In this document: one piece after another, positions 1-7,457 of the stretch
How the letters are laid out: every line of letters begins with the position of its first letter
Numbering within the stretch: the first letter of the stretch is position 1
DNA from: Burkholderia sp.
Lineage (GTDB): Bacteria; Pseudomonadota; Gammaproteobacteria; Burkholderiales; Burkholderiaceae
Direction of reading: 5' to 3'
Length of the DNA: 14,049 nucleotides
Assembly (NCBI GenBank): GCA_030151225.1
Contig: JASLEG010000274.1
Coordinates: 1 to 14,049, forward strand
Program-made: the position numbers and the translations under genes
Notes under the pieces: generated by a model
Seen by the model: only the letters and a program-made list of their open reading frames with translations
What the model was told of the DNA's origin: nothing
Database searches by the model: none

Positions 1-759
1 GCCGAGATATGCCTCAATCACCTTCGGATCCTTCTGCACGTCCTGCGGCAGACCCTCGGCGATCACCTTGCCGTAATCGAGCACCGTCATCCGGTTGCAC
101 AATCCCATCACCAGCTTCACGTCGTGCTCGATCAGCAGGATCGTCTTGCCGTCCGAGCGAATCTTGTCGAGCAGCGCCGTCAGTTCCACCTTCTCGGTCG
201 CGTTCATGCCGGCGGCCGGCTCGTCCAGCGCGAGCAGCTTCGGATCGGTCGCGAGCGCGCGCGCGATCTCGAGGCGGCGCTGGTGGCCGTACGACAGGTT
301 GCGCGACGTGTAGTCGGCATACTTCAGCACGCCCACGTAGTCGAGCAGCTCGATCGCGCGCTCCTTGATCTCGCGCTCCTCCCTGCGTTCCGACGGCGTC
401 TGGAACACGGCGCCGAGCAGGCCGTGCCGCGTGCGCACGTGGCGGCCCACCATCACGTTCTCGAGGGCCGTCATGCCGCCGAACAGGCGGATGTTCTGGA
501 AAGTCCGGGCGATGCCGGCCTTCGCCACTTCGTGCACGGCGGTCGGCGTGTAGTTCTGGCCGTCCAGCTTGAAGTCGCCCGAATCCGGCGTGTACAGGCC
601 CGTGATCACGTTGAAGAAGGTGGTCTTGCCCGCGCCGTTCGGGCCGATCAGGCCGTAGATCTCGCCTTCGCGGATCTTCAGGCCCACGTCGGACAGCGCC
701 TGCAGGCCGCCGAAGCGCTTGTTGACGCCCTGCACGGACAGTCGAATGTTCTCGCTCAT
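1..759 (-). CDS. livG: Branched-chain amino-acid ABC transporter ATP-binding protein LivG (3' end cut by window edge)
   Basis: This is a cytoplasmic ATPase that drives branched-chain amino-acid import through the LivH/LivM pore. The 253 visible residues show, in order: Walker A GPNGAGKTT (39-47), Q-loop Q88, the ABC signature LSYGHQRR (155-162), Walker B LLALDE (175-180) and the switch histidine in EHD (H212). The C-terminal DPKVIEAYLG matches the end of LivG proteins, which are usually about 255-260 residues, so only a few codons lie beyond position 1. The ATG at 757-759 is preceded by GGAG about ten bases upstream. It follows livM by 25 bases and is the last gene visible in the operon. A livF gene would be expected just outside the window. 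About 93% of third codon positions are G or C by hand count, typical of the host. Confidence 0.96.
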   Translation of the reverse strand, partial: MSENIRLSVQGVNKRFGGLQALSDVGLKIREGEIYGLIGPNGAGKTTFFNVITGLYTPDSGDFKLDGQNYTPTAVHEVAKAGIARTFQNIRLFGGMTALENVMVGRHVRTRHGLLGAVFQTPSERREEREIKERAIELLDYVGVLKYADYTSRNLSYGHQRRLEIARALATDPKLLALDEPAAGMNATEKVELTALLDKIRSDGKTILLIEHDVKLVMGLCNRMTVLDYGKVIAEGLPQDVQKDPKVIEAYLG

Positions 760-784
760 TGCTTGTTTCTCCGTATCCGTGGCG

Positions 785-1954
785 TTACGCGCGAATCGCT
801 TTCTTGCTGCCGCGCTTGGTCAGCTTCGCGATCTTGTCCTCGTGCTTCGGCGCCGGCCACAGACCTTCCGAGCGGTACAGCATGATGACGACCATCGCGA
901 GGCCGTACAGGCCCTGACGGATCACTTCGGTATCGACGATTTCATGGCCGAACAGCGCATGCTGCAGCGGGCCCATGGTGGAGCGCAGCACTTCCGGGAA
1001 CACGGCCAGCAGCACCGCGCCGAGGATCACGCCGGGGATGTGGCCCATGCCGCCGAGCACCACGCAGGCCAGCACCACGACCGATTCCCAGAACGTGAAC
1101 GATTCCGGCGACACGAAGCCCTGGAATGCACCGAACATCGAGCCCGACAGGCCACCGAACGAGGCGCCCATCGCGAAGGCCAGCAGCTTCACGTTACGGG
1201 TGTTGATGCCCATCGCCTTGGCGGCGATCTCGTCTTCGCGGATCGCCGCCCAGGCGCGGCCGATACGCGAGTGCTGCAGGCGCGTACACACCCAGATCAC
1301 CAGCAGCGAGCAGACCACGAACGCGTAGTAGTACAGATAGACCGACGTGAAGGTGAGGCCGAACAGCGAATGCGTCTGCGACAGGTTGAACCCGCCGATC
1401 TCCAGCGGCGCGACGCCCGTGATCCCCTGCGGCCCGTTGGTGATGTTCAGCGGACGGTCGAGGTTGTTCATGAAGATCCGGACGATTTCACCGAAGCCGA
1501 GCGTCACGATCGCGAGGTAGTCGCCGCGCAGGCGCAGCGTCGGGGCGCCGAGCAGCACACCGGCGATCGCCGCCACCGCCATCGCCACCGGAATCACGAT
1601 CCAGTACGGCGTGTGCAGGCCGTTCGGGAACATCGCCGCGATCCACTCGAACTGCGTGGTCAGGTGCGGCGAGGTCAGCAGCGCCGCCACGTAGGCACCC
1701 ACCGCGTAGAACGCGATGTAGCCGAGGTCCAGCAGGCCGGCGAAGCCGACCACCACGTTCAGGCCCAGCGCGAGCATCACGTACAGCATCGCGAAGTCGA
1801 GCACGCGCACCCAGTAGTTGCCACCGGCCGCGCCGATCACGAACGGCGCGGCGGCCACCAGGATCGCCACCACGATACCGACCGCGAGGGTCTTGCCGGG
1901 TTTGCGCTCGTCGGCCAGCGTGGTCGAGGTTTCGATCGGTTGAATGGAAGTCAT
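785..1954 (-). CDS. livM: Branched-chain amino-acid ABC transporter permease LivM
   Basis: This inner-membrane permease of 389 residues pairs with LivH to form the channel for leucine, isoleucine and valine, or a related substrate. A short hydrophilic N-terminus (1-22) is followed by many hydrophobic segments. Family hallmarks are GLNVVVGFAGLLDLGYIAFY (64-83), RLRGDYLAIVTLGFGEI (141-157), the cytoplasmic coupling loop GRAWAAIREDEIAAKAMGI (232-250) and VVLGGMGHIPGVILGA (298-313). I chose the ATG at 1952-1954 because AAGGAG sits seven bases before it. An upstream in-frame start would overlap the end of livH and add ten residues with no family match. The C-terminus is lysine-rich. The gene starts ten bases after livH ends, so the two are surely co-transcribed. 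The exact substrate cannot be told from the permease alone. Confidence 0.96.
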   Translation of the reverse strand: MTSIQPIETSTTLADERKPGKTLAVGIVVAILVAAAPFVIGAAGGNYWVRVLDFAMLYVMLALGLNVVVGFAGLLDLGYIAFYAVGAYVAALLTSPHLTTQFEWIAAMFPNGLHTPYWIVIPVAMAVAAIAGVLLGAPTLRLRGDYLAIVTLGFGEIVRIFMNNLDRPLNITNGPQGITGVAPLEIGGFNLSQTHSLFGLTFTSVYLYYYAFVVCSLLVIWVCTRLQHSRIGRAWAAIREDEIAAKAMGINTRNVKLLAFAMGASFGGLSGSMFGAFQGFVSPESFTFWESVVVLACVVLGGMGHIPGVILGAVLLAVFPEVLRSTMGPLQHALFGHEIVDTEVIRQGLYGLAMVVIMLYRSEGLWPAPKHEDKIAKLTKRGSKKAIRA

Positions 1955-1964
1955 GTTGGTCTCC

Positions 1965-2915
1965 TTATGCGCGATCGGCCACACGTTCGCCGAGCAGACC
2001 CGACGGACGGAACACGAGCACGATGATCAGCACCACGAACGCGAACACGTCCTGGTAGTTCGAGCCGAACACGCCGCCCGTCAGATTGCCGATGTAGCCG
2101 GCGCCGAGCTGTTCGATCAGGCCGAGCAGCACACCACCCACCATTGCGCCGCCCAGGTTGCCGATCCCGCCCAGCACTGCGGCGGTGAACGCCTTCATGC
2201 CCGGGATGAAGCCCATGTAGAAGTGCACGTTGCCGTATTCGGACGCGATCATCACGCCGGCCAGGGCGGCGAGCGCCGAGCCGATCATGAAGGTTGCCGA
2301 GATCACGAAGTTCGGGTTCACGCCCATCAGGCTCGCGTTGTTCGGGTTTTCCGAGATCGCGCGCATAGCACGGCCGAGCTTGGTCTTGTGCACCAGCAGC
2401 AGCAGGCCCGCCATCACGATGAAGGCCACCGCGATGATGATGATTTCCGTCGGCGAGATCACCGCGCCCGGCGTCGTGTCGGTTGCCTGGATCACGTTGA
2501 GCGGGTTGGTCGACAGCAGCTGCGGGAACGGCAGCGGGTTGCGCGACCAGATCATCATGGCTGCGGTCTGCAGCAGGATCGACACGCCGATCGCGGTGAT
2601 CAGCGGGGCGAGACGCGGTGCGCGGCGCAGCGGCCGGTACGCGACACGTTCGATCGTGAAGCCCACCACCGCGCACACGCCGGCGGCGATCACCAGCGCG
2701 ATCGTCAGCGTGGCAATGTGGCCGAGGCCCGGAAAGTGATTCTGCAGCACGGTGATGGCCGACAGCGCCACCATCGCGCCCACCATCAACACGTCGCCGT
2801 GGGCGAAGTTGATGATGCCGAGAATGCCGTACACCATCGTGTAACCCAACGCGATGATGGCGTAGACACTGCCGAGCACCAGTCCGTTGATGACCTGCTG
2901 GACGAAAATATCCAT
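1965..2915 (-). CDS. livH: Branched-chain amino-acid ABC transporter permease LivH
   Basis: This inner-membrane permease of 316 residues (E. coli LivH is 308) is the first gene of the livHMG cluster. It shows the family motif GYTMVYGILGIINFAHGD (24-41), the coupling loop GRAMRAISENPNNASLMGVN (181-200), and KAFTAAVLGGIGNLGGAMVG (241-260), with about eight hydrophobic spans. The frame stays open upstream to about 3098. However, the ATG at 2913-2915 has AAGGAG seven bases before it and starts the conserved MDIFVQQVINGL sequence, so I take it as the start. No substrate-binding protein gene (livJ/livK type) is adjacent, so that partner must be encoded elsewhere. The 211 bases upstream show no convincing sigma-70 promoter, so transcription may begin there at an unrecognised promoter or read through from the preceding orphan frame. 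Confidence 0.96.
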   Translation of the reverse strand: MDIFVQQVINGLVLGSVYAIIALGYTMVYGILGIINFAHGDVLMVGAMVALSAITVLQNHFPGLGHIATLTIALVIAAGVCAVVGFTIERVAYRPLRRAPRLAPLITAIGVSILLQTAAMMIWSRNPLPFPQLLSTNPLNVIQATDTTPGAVISPTEIIIIAVAFIVMAGLLLLVHKTKLGRAMRAISENPNNASLMGVNPNFVISATFMIGSALAALAGVMIASEYGNVHFYMGFIPGMKAFTAAVLGGIGNLGGAMVGGVLLGLIEQLGAGYIGNLTGGVFGSNYQDVFAFVVLIIVLVFRPSGLLGERVADRA

Positions 2916-3126
2916 TAAAAGCTCCTTGGTCGGTGCAACCGGAGGACGCTGCCCGACGCGGATAAGCGCCGGATTCACGATTCCGCCTGCACTGCGGGTA
3001 CGAATAAATACCAGTAAGGGTGATGACACCCCGACACGCGTCGCGTGGCCTGTACGACCTCGCTCCCGGCCGGGGTGTATACAAAGACGGCGCCGCACGG
3101 TTCCGGCTCCGTCACGAGTCCCGTCG

Positions 3127-4011
3127 CTACTTCTTCACGACATCGAGGACGCTGATCCTGGCCTCCCTGAAGTCGTTGGGCTTCCCTGCATCGCCGCCTG
3201 CCGCCTCCCGCATGCCCGTACCGATGCGCGCGTCCGGCGCCGGACGGCGCGCGAACGGACGACGGGAAACGAACGTGAGGTAGTTGGCGCGCGCTTCGAT
3301 GCGCTCGTCCTGCCGGCTCGCGGTCCGGCGCGACCGTGCGGCTTGCCGCACCGGCCTGAGGTCGACGACACGGGCACGACGCCCGGCGGCCGCCTCGCCG
3401 CCCGCCGATGCGTGCGCATCGGCAAGACGGCTCGCGTGTCGCGTCGCGTGCTGCGCGATCGCGAACGATCCGGCGACCTGCAGCGCGTCGCCGGCTTCTT
3501 CTGCCCCGATATCGGGCACACCGATGCACTCCTTCAGTGCAACCGCCTCGGTATCACCCATGTCGCCCAGCGGTGCAACCTCGGTTGCCATCACCACGCG
3601 ATTCAAGAAAATCGTATTGCGCACAATGCTCAAACCACCCGAAAAACCGAGTTCACGAACCGGGATATCGCGTGCCGTCGCGTGTTTCGCGCCAGCCGTC
3701 CCGCCCAGCCCCCAGCATTCAGCAATTTGCGTGCCATTTTTGTTCATCACCGTGGCTGCCGGCCCTTGCAGGCCCGCCGTCCGGGTTCGCGCGGCGCCCC
3801 GACCGCGCAAATGCATTGCTTCGATCCCCAAACAGACCTCGTTCTCGTTCTGCATCCCGTTCATCGCGCCGCCTGTCCGACGCCGATCGATTTCGATCGT
3901 GCGTGCGGCCGCCGCATCGGCGCGCCTCGCCATGCCCCGGATGAAAGCCTCATGACAGAGGATTGCAACCCTGCGTGTCACGAATGGAGCAACAGCCAGC
4001 CTTTCCTGCAT
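3127..4011 (-). CDS. Possible orphan protein, function unknown (294 residues)
   Basis: I do not recognise this product. An open minus-strand frame starts at the ATG at 4009-4011, with AGGAG nine bases upstream and a promoter-like pair further up, and ends at TAG 3127-3129. The frame remains open to 4185, but that stretch looks like promoter DNA. The middle (about residues 95-205) reads like a plausible soluble protein, with segments such as ARDIPVRELGFSGG and ALKECIGVPDIGAEE. The last third is low-complexity Arg/Ala. There is no signal peptide and no clear membrane span. By hand, about 69% of third codon positions are G or C over the first 70 codons, against about 93% in livG. The opposite-strand frames behave like ordinary shadows of a coding strand. 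It could be a fast-evolving or acquired gene, a decaying gene, or chance open frame in GC-rich DNA. Confidence 0.38.
   Translation of the reverse strand: MQERLAVAPFVTRRVAILCHEAFIRGMARRADAAAARTIEIDRRRTGGAMNGMQNENEVCLGIEAMHLRGRGAARTRTAGLQGPAATVMNKNGTQIAECWGLGGTAGAKHATARDIPVRELGFSGGLSIVRNTIFLNRVVMATEVAPLGDMGDTEAVALKECIGVPDIGAEEAGDALQVAGSFAIAQHATRHASRLADAHASAGGEAAAGRRARVVDLRPVRQAARSRRTASRQDERIEARANYLTFVSRRPFARRPAPDARIGTGMREAAGGDAGKPNDFREARISVLDVVKK
3575..3588. repeat. Dyad GCAACC-N2-GGTTGC
   Basis: A perfect six-base inverted repeat with two central bases. It is one of nine GCAACC/GGTTGC hexamers between 2916 and 4230. It lies inside the orphan frame, so it may be a coincidence of codon choice (GTT-GCA and GCA-ACC codons). 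Confidence 0.4.
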
Positions 4012-4076
4012 TAAATCGGTCTCCTGCACATTGCAGAATCCGTGTCCGCAATGCATTCCGGCGTCAAAACGCGCGC

Positions 4077-4104
4077 ATTGTAACTCCAATTTCGAGATGT
4101 CCAA
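4077..4104 (-). promoter_or_regulatory. Candidate sigma-70 promoter for the orphan frame
   Basis: Read on the minus strand, TTGGAC (4099-4104) lies 16 bases before TACAAT (4077-4082). The -10 box matches consensus at five of six positions and the -35 box at only three. Transcription would start near 4070, about 60 bases before the ATG at 4011 and its AGGAG site. This favours the 4011 start over any start further upstream. Confidence 0.35.
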
Positions 4105-4134
4105 TATTCCTGATTCGACAGGGTTTTCCTGCAT

Positions 4135-4207
4135 TGCAACCGTTTTTTTGGAGGCGATCACAAAATCATCGCAACCGGGTTGCACTGAAAGCGAAGCAAA
4201 CGGTTGC
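4135..4207. repeat. Cluster of GCAACC/GGTTGC motifs, possible operator array
   Basis: Four hexamers fall within 73 bases: TGCAACC at 4135-4141, the dyad GCAACC-G-GGTTGC at 4171-4183, and GGTTGC at 4202-4207. All lie upstream of the candidate promoter at 4077-4104 and downstream of the ispH terminator, in AT-richer intergenic DNA. Odd-length dyads of this kind resemble operators of bacterial repressors; LacI-family sites often have a similar GCAACCGGTTGC core, but without the extra central base seen here. The identity of any binding protein is unknown. Together with the terminator and promoter, these motifs account for most of the 316-base gene-free stretch 4012-4327. I see nothing else in it. 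Confidence 0.4.
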
Positions 4208-4228
4208 TAAACGAAAAAATCGGATCGA

Positions 4229-4261
4229 ATAACAAAAAAGCGCGCCAGGGGGCGCGCTTTT
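4229..4261 (-). terminator. Rho-independent terminator of fkpB-ispH
   Basis: Arms AAAAGCGCGCC (4236-4246) and GGCGCGCTTTT (4251-4261) pair perfectly over 11 bases around a four-base loop. On the minus strand the stem is followed by TTTTTTGTT. It lies about 65 bases beyond the ispH stop codon. Confidence 0.9.
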
Positions 4262-4327
4262 CGGCTAGACGAACGGGCGGCGAATGCGCCCGTCGGGGGA
4301 GGGGAAATGCAGTGCGGCGGGAGCCGC

Positions 4328-5308
4328 TCAGTTCGCGGCAGGCAGGTTCAGGCCGCGCGGCAGCGGGAACGCGACGCTCTCCTCGATGCCTTCGAGCGCA
4401 CGCACGTTGCGCACGCCGAGCTCGCGCAGCCGCGCGATCACGGCCTGTGCCAGCACCTCGGGCGCCGAAGCCCCCGCGGTCACGCCGATGCGGCGCTTGC
4501 CGGCCACCCAGGCCGGATCGATCTGGTCGGGCGAATCCACCATATAGGCATCCACGCCGCGCTTTTCGGCGACTTCGCGCAGGCGGCTCGAGTTCGAGCT
4601 GTTCGGGCTGCCCACCACGATCACCACGTCGCACTGCGGCGCCATGAACTTCACGGCGTCCTGACGGTTTTGCGTGGCGTAGCAGATGCCCTGCTTCTTC
4701 GGCTCGCGGATCGCCGGGAACTTGCGCTTGAGCGCCGCGATGATCTCGGCCGCGTCGTCCACCGACAGCGTGGTCTGCGTGACCAGCGCGACGCTTTCCG
4801 GATCGGGCAACTCGAGCTTCTGCACGTCCTCGACGCTCTCGACCAGGTGCATGCCGCGCTCGACCTGGCCCATCGTGCCCTCGACCTCGGGGTGGCCCTT
4901 GTGGCCGATCATCACGATGTCCACGCCGTCCTGGCGCATCTTCGCGACCTCGACGTGCACCTTGGTGACGAGCGGGCAGGTCGCGTCGTAGATGCGCAGG
5001 CCGCGCACGTCGGCCTCGTCGCGCACCGCCTTCGACACGCCGTGCGCGCTGAAGATCACGGTGTTGCCGGCCGGCACTTCCTCGAGTTCCTCGACGAAGA
5101 TCGCGCCCTTCTTCTTCAGATCCTCGACCACGTACTTGTTGTGGACGATCTCGTGGCGCACGTAGATCGGCGAGCCGTGCATCGCGATGGCGCGCTCCAC
5201 GATCTCGATCGCGCGATCGACGCCTGCGCAGAAGCCGCGCGGCTGGGCGAGCAGGATTTCGGCATCGGCGGCGACGGTCGGGCCGGACAGCGTATCGGTG
5301 GAGGTCAT
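4328..5308 (-). CDS. ispH: 4-hydroxy-3-methylbut-2-enyl diphosphate reductase (IspH/LytB)
   Basis: This is the last enzyme of the MEP pathway. It is a cytoplasmic iron-sulfur protein that reduces HMBPP to isopentenyl and dimethylallyl diphosphate. At 326 residues it has the three cluster cysteines C27 (RGFCAGV), C111 (DATCPLV) and C209 (GICYATQNRQ). It also has the substrate-binding histidines H52 and H89 (SAHG), the HPE motif at 139-141, and the SPNSSNS loop (233-239). Compared with E. coli (316 residues) it carries about 15 extra N-terminal residues. The ATG at 5306-5308 begins two bases after the fkpB stop. No strong ribosome binding site is visible there, so translational coupling to fkpB is likely. 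The fkpB-ispH pairing is also known in E. coli. A strong terminator follows. Confidence 0.97.
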   Translation of the reverse strand: MTSTDTLSGPTVAADAEILLAQPRGFCAGVDRAIEIVERAIAMHGSPIYVRHEIVHNKYVVEDLKKKGAIFVEELEEVPAGNTVIFSAHGVSKAVRDEADVRGLRIYDATCPLVTKVHVEVAKMRQDGVDIVMIGHKGHPEVEGTMGQVERGMHLVESVEDVQKLELPDPESVALVTQTTLSVDDAAEIIAALKRKFPAIREPKKQGICYATQNRQDAVKFMAPQCDVVIVVGSPNSSNSSRLREVAEKRGVDAYMVDSPDQIDPAWVAGKRRIGVTAGASAPEVLAQAVIARLRELGVRNVRALEGIEESVAFPLPRGLNLPAAN

Positions 5309-5310
5309 GG

Positions 5311-5766
5311 TTAGAGGATCCCGATGATTTTCACTTCGAACGTAATGGCCTGGCCCGCGAGCGGGTGGTTGAAATCGAACAGCGCCGAGGTCTCCCCCAC
5401 TTCCTTCAGCACGCCGGCATAGCGGCCGCCGTCGGGGGCGTTGAACTCGATCAGGTCGCCGGGCGTGAAATCGTCGCCGACCATGCCGTTTTCGCGCAGC
5501 GTCTTCATCGACACGCGCTGGATCATGTCCGGATTGCGCGGGCCGAACGCCTCGCCGGCCGCTAGCTGAAAGGTCGAGTGGTGCCCCGACTTCAGGCCGA
5601 GCAGAATGTCTTCGAGTGCCGGCGCGAGCTGACCGGCGCCGAGCAGGAGGGTGGCCGGCTTGTCGGCGAAAGTGTTGACGATGTCGGCACCATCGGCGAG
5701 CGCAAGCCGGTAATGAAGCGTGACATGGGAACCGGGCTTCACTTCTGAGATATCGATGAGGCTCAT
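5311..5766 (-). CDS. fkpB: FKBP-type peptidyl-prolyl cis-trans isomerase, SlpA/SlyD group
   Basis: This is a cytoplasmic prolyl isomerase and folding helper of 151 residues (E. coli FkpB is 149). An N-terminal FKBP half (about 10-70) includes VTLHYRLALADG and LLLGAGQLAPALEDILLGLK. It is split by an insert-in-flap chaperone domain (about 74-125) and resumes with the signature DFNHPLAGQAITFEVKIIGI (131-150). The ATG at 5764-5766 matches the family start. The frame can extend to a TTG at 5805, but the extra residues are Arg-rich and unlike FKBPs. The ribosome binding site is weak. A TACAAT on the minus strand (5813-5818), 46 bases before the start, could be the -10, but no good -35 is visible. 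The gene is divergent from radC and co-transcribed with ispH. Confidence 0.94.
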   Translation of the reverse strand: MSLIDISEVKPGSHVTLHYRLALADGADIVNTFADKPATLLLGAGQLAPALEDILLGLKSGHHSTFQLAAGEAFGPRNPDMIQRVSMKTLRENGMVGDDFTPGDLIEFNAPDGGRYAGVLKEVGETSALFDFNHPLAGQAITFEVKIIGIL

Positions 5767-5910
5767 GTTTACTCGTTCAGTCCGCCGCCGGGCGGCACAA
5801 CGCAAAACCGCTATTGTAAGTCACCTGAGCGCTCGGGGCGGAATGTCGGCGCACGGCCGGCACGATGCCGGCACATCGCCGCCCCGGGTGCCGCAACGGA
5901 GTCGTCCAGC

Positions 5911-6717
5911 ATGGCCTCAGTCCCCGCCCGCCCGGCCCTCGCCGCCCCGGCCCCCGAGCCGGAACCGCCCCTGGCCGCCCCCTCGCCCGCCGGCGCGGCG
6001 GCATCGCTCGCGACCTTGCCCAAGCCGCCGCGCCGGCCACGCCCGGTCGACAAACCTGCCACGCGGCGCGAGCGCCCCCGCGAGCGGCTGCTCATGCGCG
6101 GGCCGGCCGCGCTGTCGGAGCCCGAGTTGCTGGGCCTGCTGCTGGGCAACGGCATCGCCGGTCGCACCATGGATACCGTGGTCCATCCGCTGTTCGCGCA
6201 TTTCAAGACCCTGCGCGCGCTGCTCGACGCCGACCCCAAGGAGATCCAGCATTTTCCCGGCGTCGGCGAGGGCCGCGCGGCGGTGCTGATCGCCACCACC
6301 GAGCTCGTGCGCCGCGCGCTGACCGAGCGCGCCGTGACGCGGGCCTACATCGATTCGCCGGCCGCCGTGGAGGATCTGCTGCGGCTCACCATCGGCACGC
6401 GCTCGCGCGAGGTGTTCGTCTGCGTCTATATGGATGCCCAGCATCGGCTGATCCGCTGCGAGGAAAGCACGCTCGGCACGCTCACGCGGATGGCCGTCTA
6501 TCCACGCGAAATCGTTGGACGCGCGCTGCAGCTCGAGGCGCCGGCCGTGGTCGTGGCGCATAATCACCCCTCCGGCGCGGTGCGACCGAGCGCGGAGGAC
6601 CAGCGGCTCACGCACGTGCTGCGGGAGGCCCTTGCCCTGGTGGACGTCCGGCTGATCGACCACATCGTGGTCGGCGCGAGCGATACCTTCTCGTTCGCGC
6701 AGGCCGGCCTGCTCTGA
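5911..6717 (+). CDS. radC: RadC-family JAMM/MPN-domain protein
   Basis: A 268-residue protein of the RadC (YkfG/YicR) family. Residues 54-95 are the UPF0758 N-terminal region (RERPRERLLMRGPAALSEPE), followed by a helix-hairpin-helix-like stretch (FPGVGEGRAA, 115-124). The JAMM metalloenzyme core has AHNHPSGAVRPSAEDQRLT (216-234), with metal ligands H217, H219 and D230. Despite its name the family has no proven role in radiation repair; the original radC102 mutation of E. coli was traced to recG. About 50 Ala/Pro-rich residues precede the conserved region, so the protein is longer than E. coli RadC (222). The ATG at 5911 has GGAG about ten bases upstream. The next ATG (residue 62) would cut into the conserved domain. 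It is divergent from fkpB. Confidence 0.93.
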   Translation: MASVPARPALAAPAPEPEPPLAAPSPAGAAASLATLPKPPRRPRPVDKPATRRERPRERLLMRGPAALSEPELLGLLLGNGIAGRTMDTVVHPLFAHFKTLRALLDADPKEIQHFPGVGEGRAAVLIATTELVRRALTERAVTRAYIDSPAAVEDLLRLTIGTRSREVFVCVYMDAQHRLIRCEESTLGTLTRMAVYPREIVGRALQLEAPAVVVAHNHPSGAVRPSAEDQRLTHVLREALALVDVRLIDHIVVGASDTFSFAQAGLL

Positions 6718-6822
6718 ACAGCTCGGCGCACACCGAGCCTTGCGGCGCATCGCGGGCGGATATGGCCCCGCTCGCTGCAGGATGGTTCACGGGACCTCCT
6801 CGGCAGCGCATCCGAAATTGGC

Positions 6823-6852
6823 TTGATTTCGCAGAATTTTTTCTGTTAGAAT
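6823..6852 (+). promoter_or_regulatory. Candidate sigma-70 promoter of rpmB-rpmG
   Basis: TTGATT (6823-6828) is separated by 18 bases from TAGAAT (6847-6852), in the only AT-rich patch between radC and rpmB. It predicts a start near 6859 and an untranslated leader of about 157 bases before rpmB, long for a ribosomal protein operon. Confidence 0.5.
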
Positions 6853-7015
6853 CGCCGTCTGACTTTTTTCCAACCAGTTCTGAAGCCAAGAAGGGACGAG
6901 GGGTCTGGCCACTCACATGGCTCGGTCTTTCCAAGACGGCAGCGGGTCCGCAGTCGTTGTGCGAAGAAACTTCACCGGCGATTGAACCCGAATTCAGCGT
7001 ATTAGGAGTGCTCTC

Positions 7016-7249
7016 ATGGCACGCGTATGCCAAGTAACTGGGAAAGCGCCGATGAGCGGCAACAACGTTTCCCACGCCAACAACAAGACGAAGCGTCGCT
7101 TCCTGCCGAACCTGCAAAACCGCCGGTTCTGGGTGGAAAGCGAAAACCGCTGGGTGCGTCTGCGCGTTTCGAACGCCGGCCTGCGCCTGATCGACAAGAA
7201 CGGCATCGACTCCGTGCTCGCTGACCTGCGCGCACGCGGCGAAGCCTAA
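7016..7249 (+). CDS. rpmB: 50S ribosomal protein L28
   Basis: This large-subunit ribosomal protein of 77 residues has the usual proteobacterial length (E. coli 78). The start [20 protein letters not shown] and the central [20 protein letters not shown] are characteristic of L28. The ATG at 7016 is preceded by TAGGAG about seven bases upstream. It is the first gene of the rpmB-rpmG operon, 17 bases before rpmG, the same pairing as in E. coli. Confidence 0.98.
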
Positions 7250-7266
7250 GTCCAAGGAGCAAGAAC

Positions 7267-7434
7267 ATGGCAAAGGGCGCACGCGACAAGATCAAGCTTG
7301 AGTCGACCGCTGGTACGGGTCACTTCTACACGACCACGAAGAACAAGCGCAACATGCCGGAAAAGATGCTGATCAAGAAGTTTGATCCCGTCGTCCGCAA
7401 GCACGTCGAGTACAAGGAAACGAAGATCAAGTAA
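7267..7434 (+). CDS. rpmG: 50S ribosomal protein L33
   Basis: A 55-residue large-subunit protein, nearly identical in layout to E. coli L33: [20 protein letters not shown] opens the protein and [19 protein letters not shown] closes it. It has no cysteines, so it is the zinc-independent form rather than the CxxC zinc-ribbon form. AAGGAG lies seven bases before the ATG at 7267-7269. It is the last gene of the operon, followed by a strong terminator. Confidence 0.98.
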
Positions 7435-7457
7435 TCTTCCCCCTTCGCTCGATGAAG

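Noticed and set aside
719..2026. Long plus-strand open frame rich in His, Arg and Asp opposite livM
   Set aside because: It is a shadow of livM: its first codon positions align with the G/C-rich third positions of livM, and the product has no domain and repetitive His/Arg content.
2887..4014. Long plus-strand open frame opposite the orphan gene
   Set aside because: It has the same composition and phase relation as the shadow frames opposite livM and ispH, and no ribosome binding site or recognisable domain.
4307..5314. 335-codon plus-strand frame opposite ispH
   Set aside because: ispH on the minus strand has all its catalytic residues; the opposite frame is a His/Asp/Leu-rich composition artefact.
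5855..5872. Paired GCCGGC palindromes between fkpB and radC
   Set aside because: Short GC palindromes are expected in DNA of this composition and there is no further symmetry.
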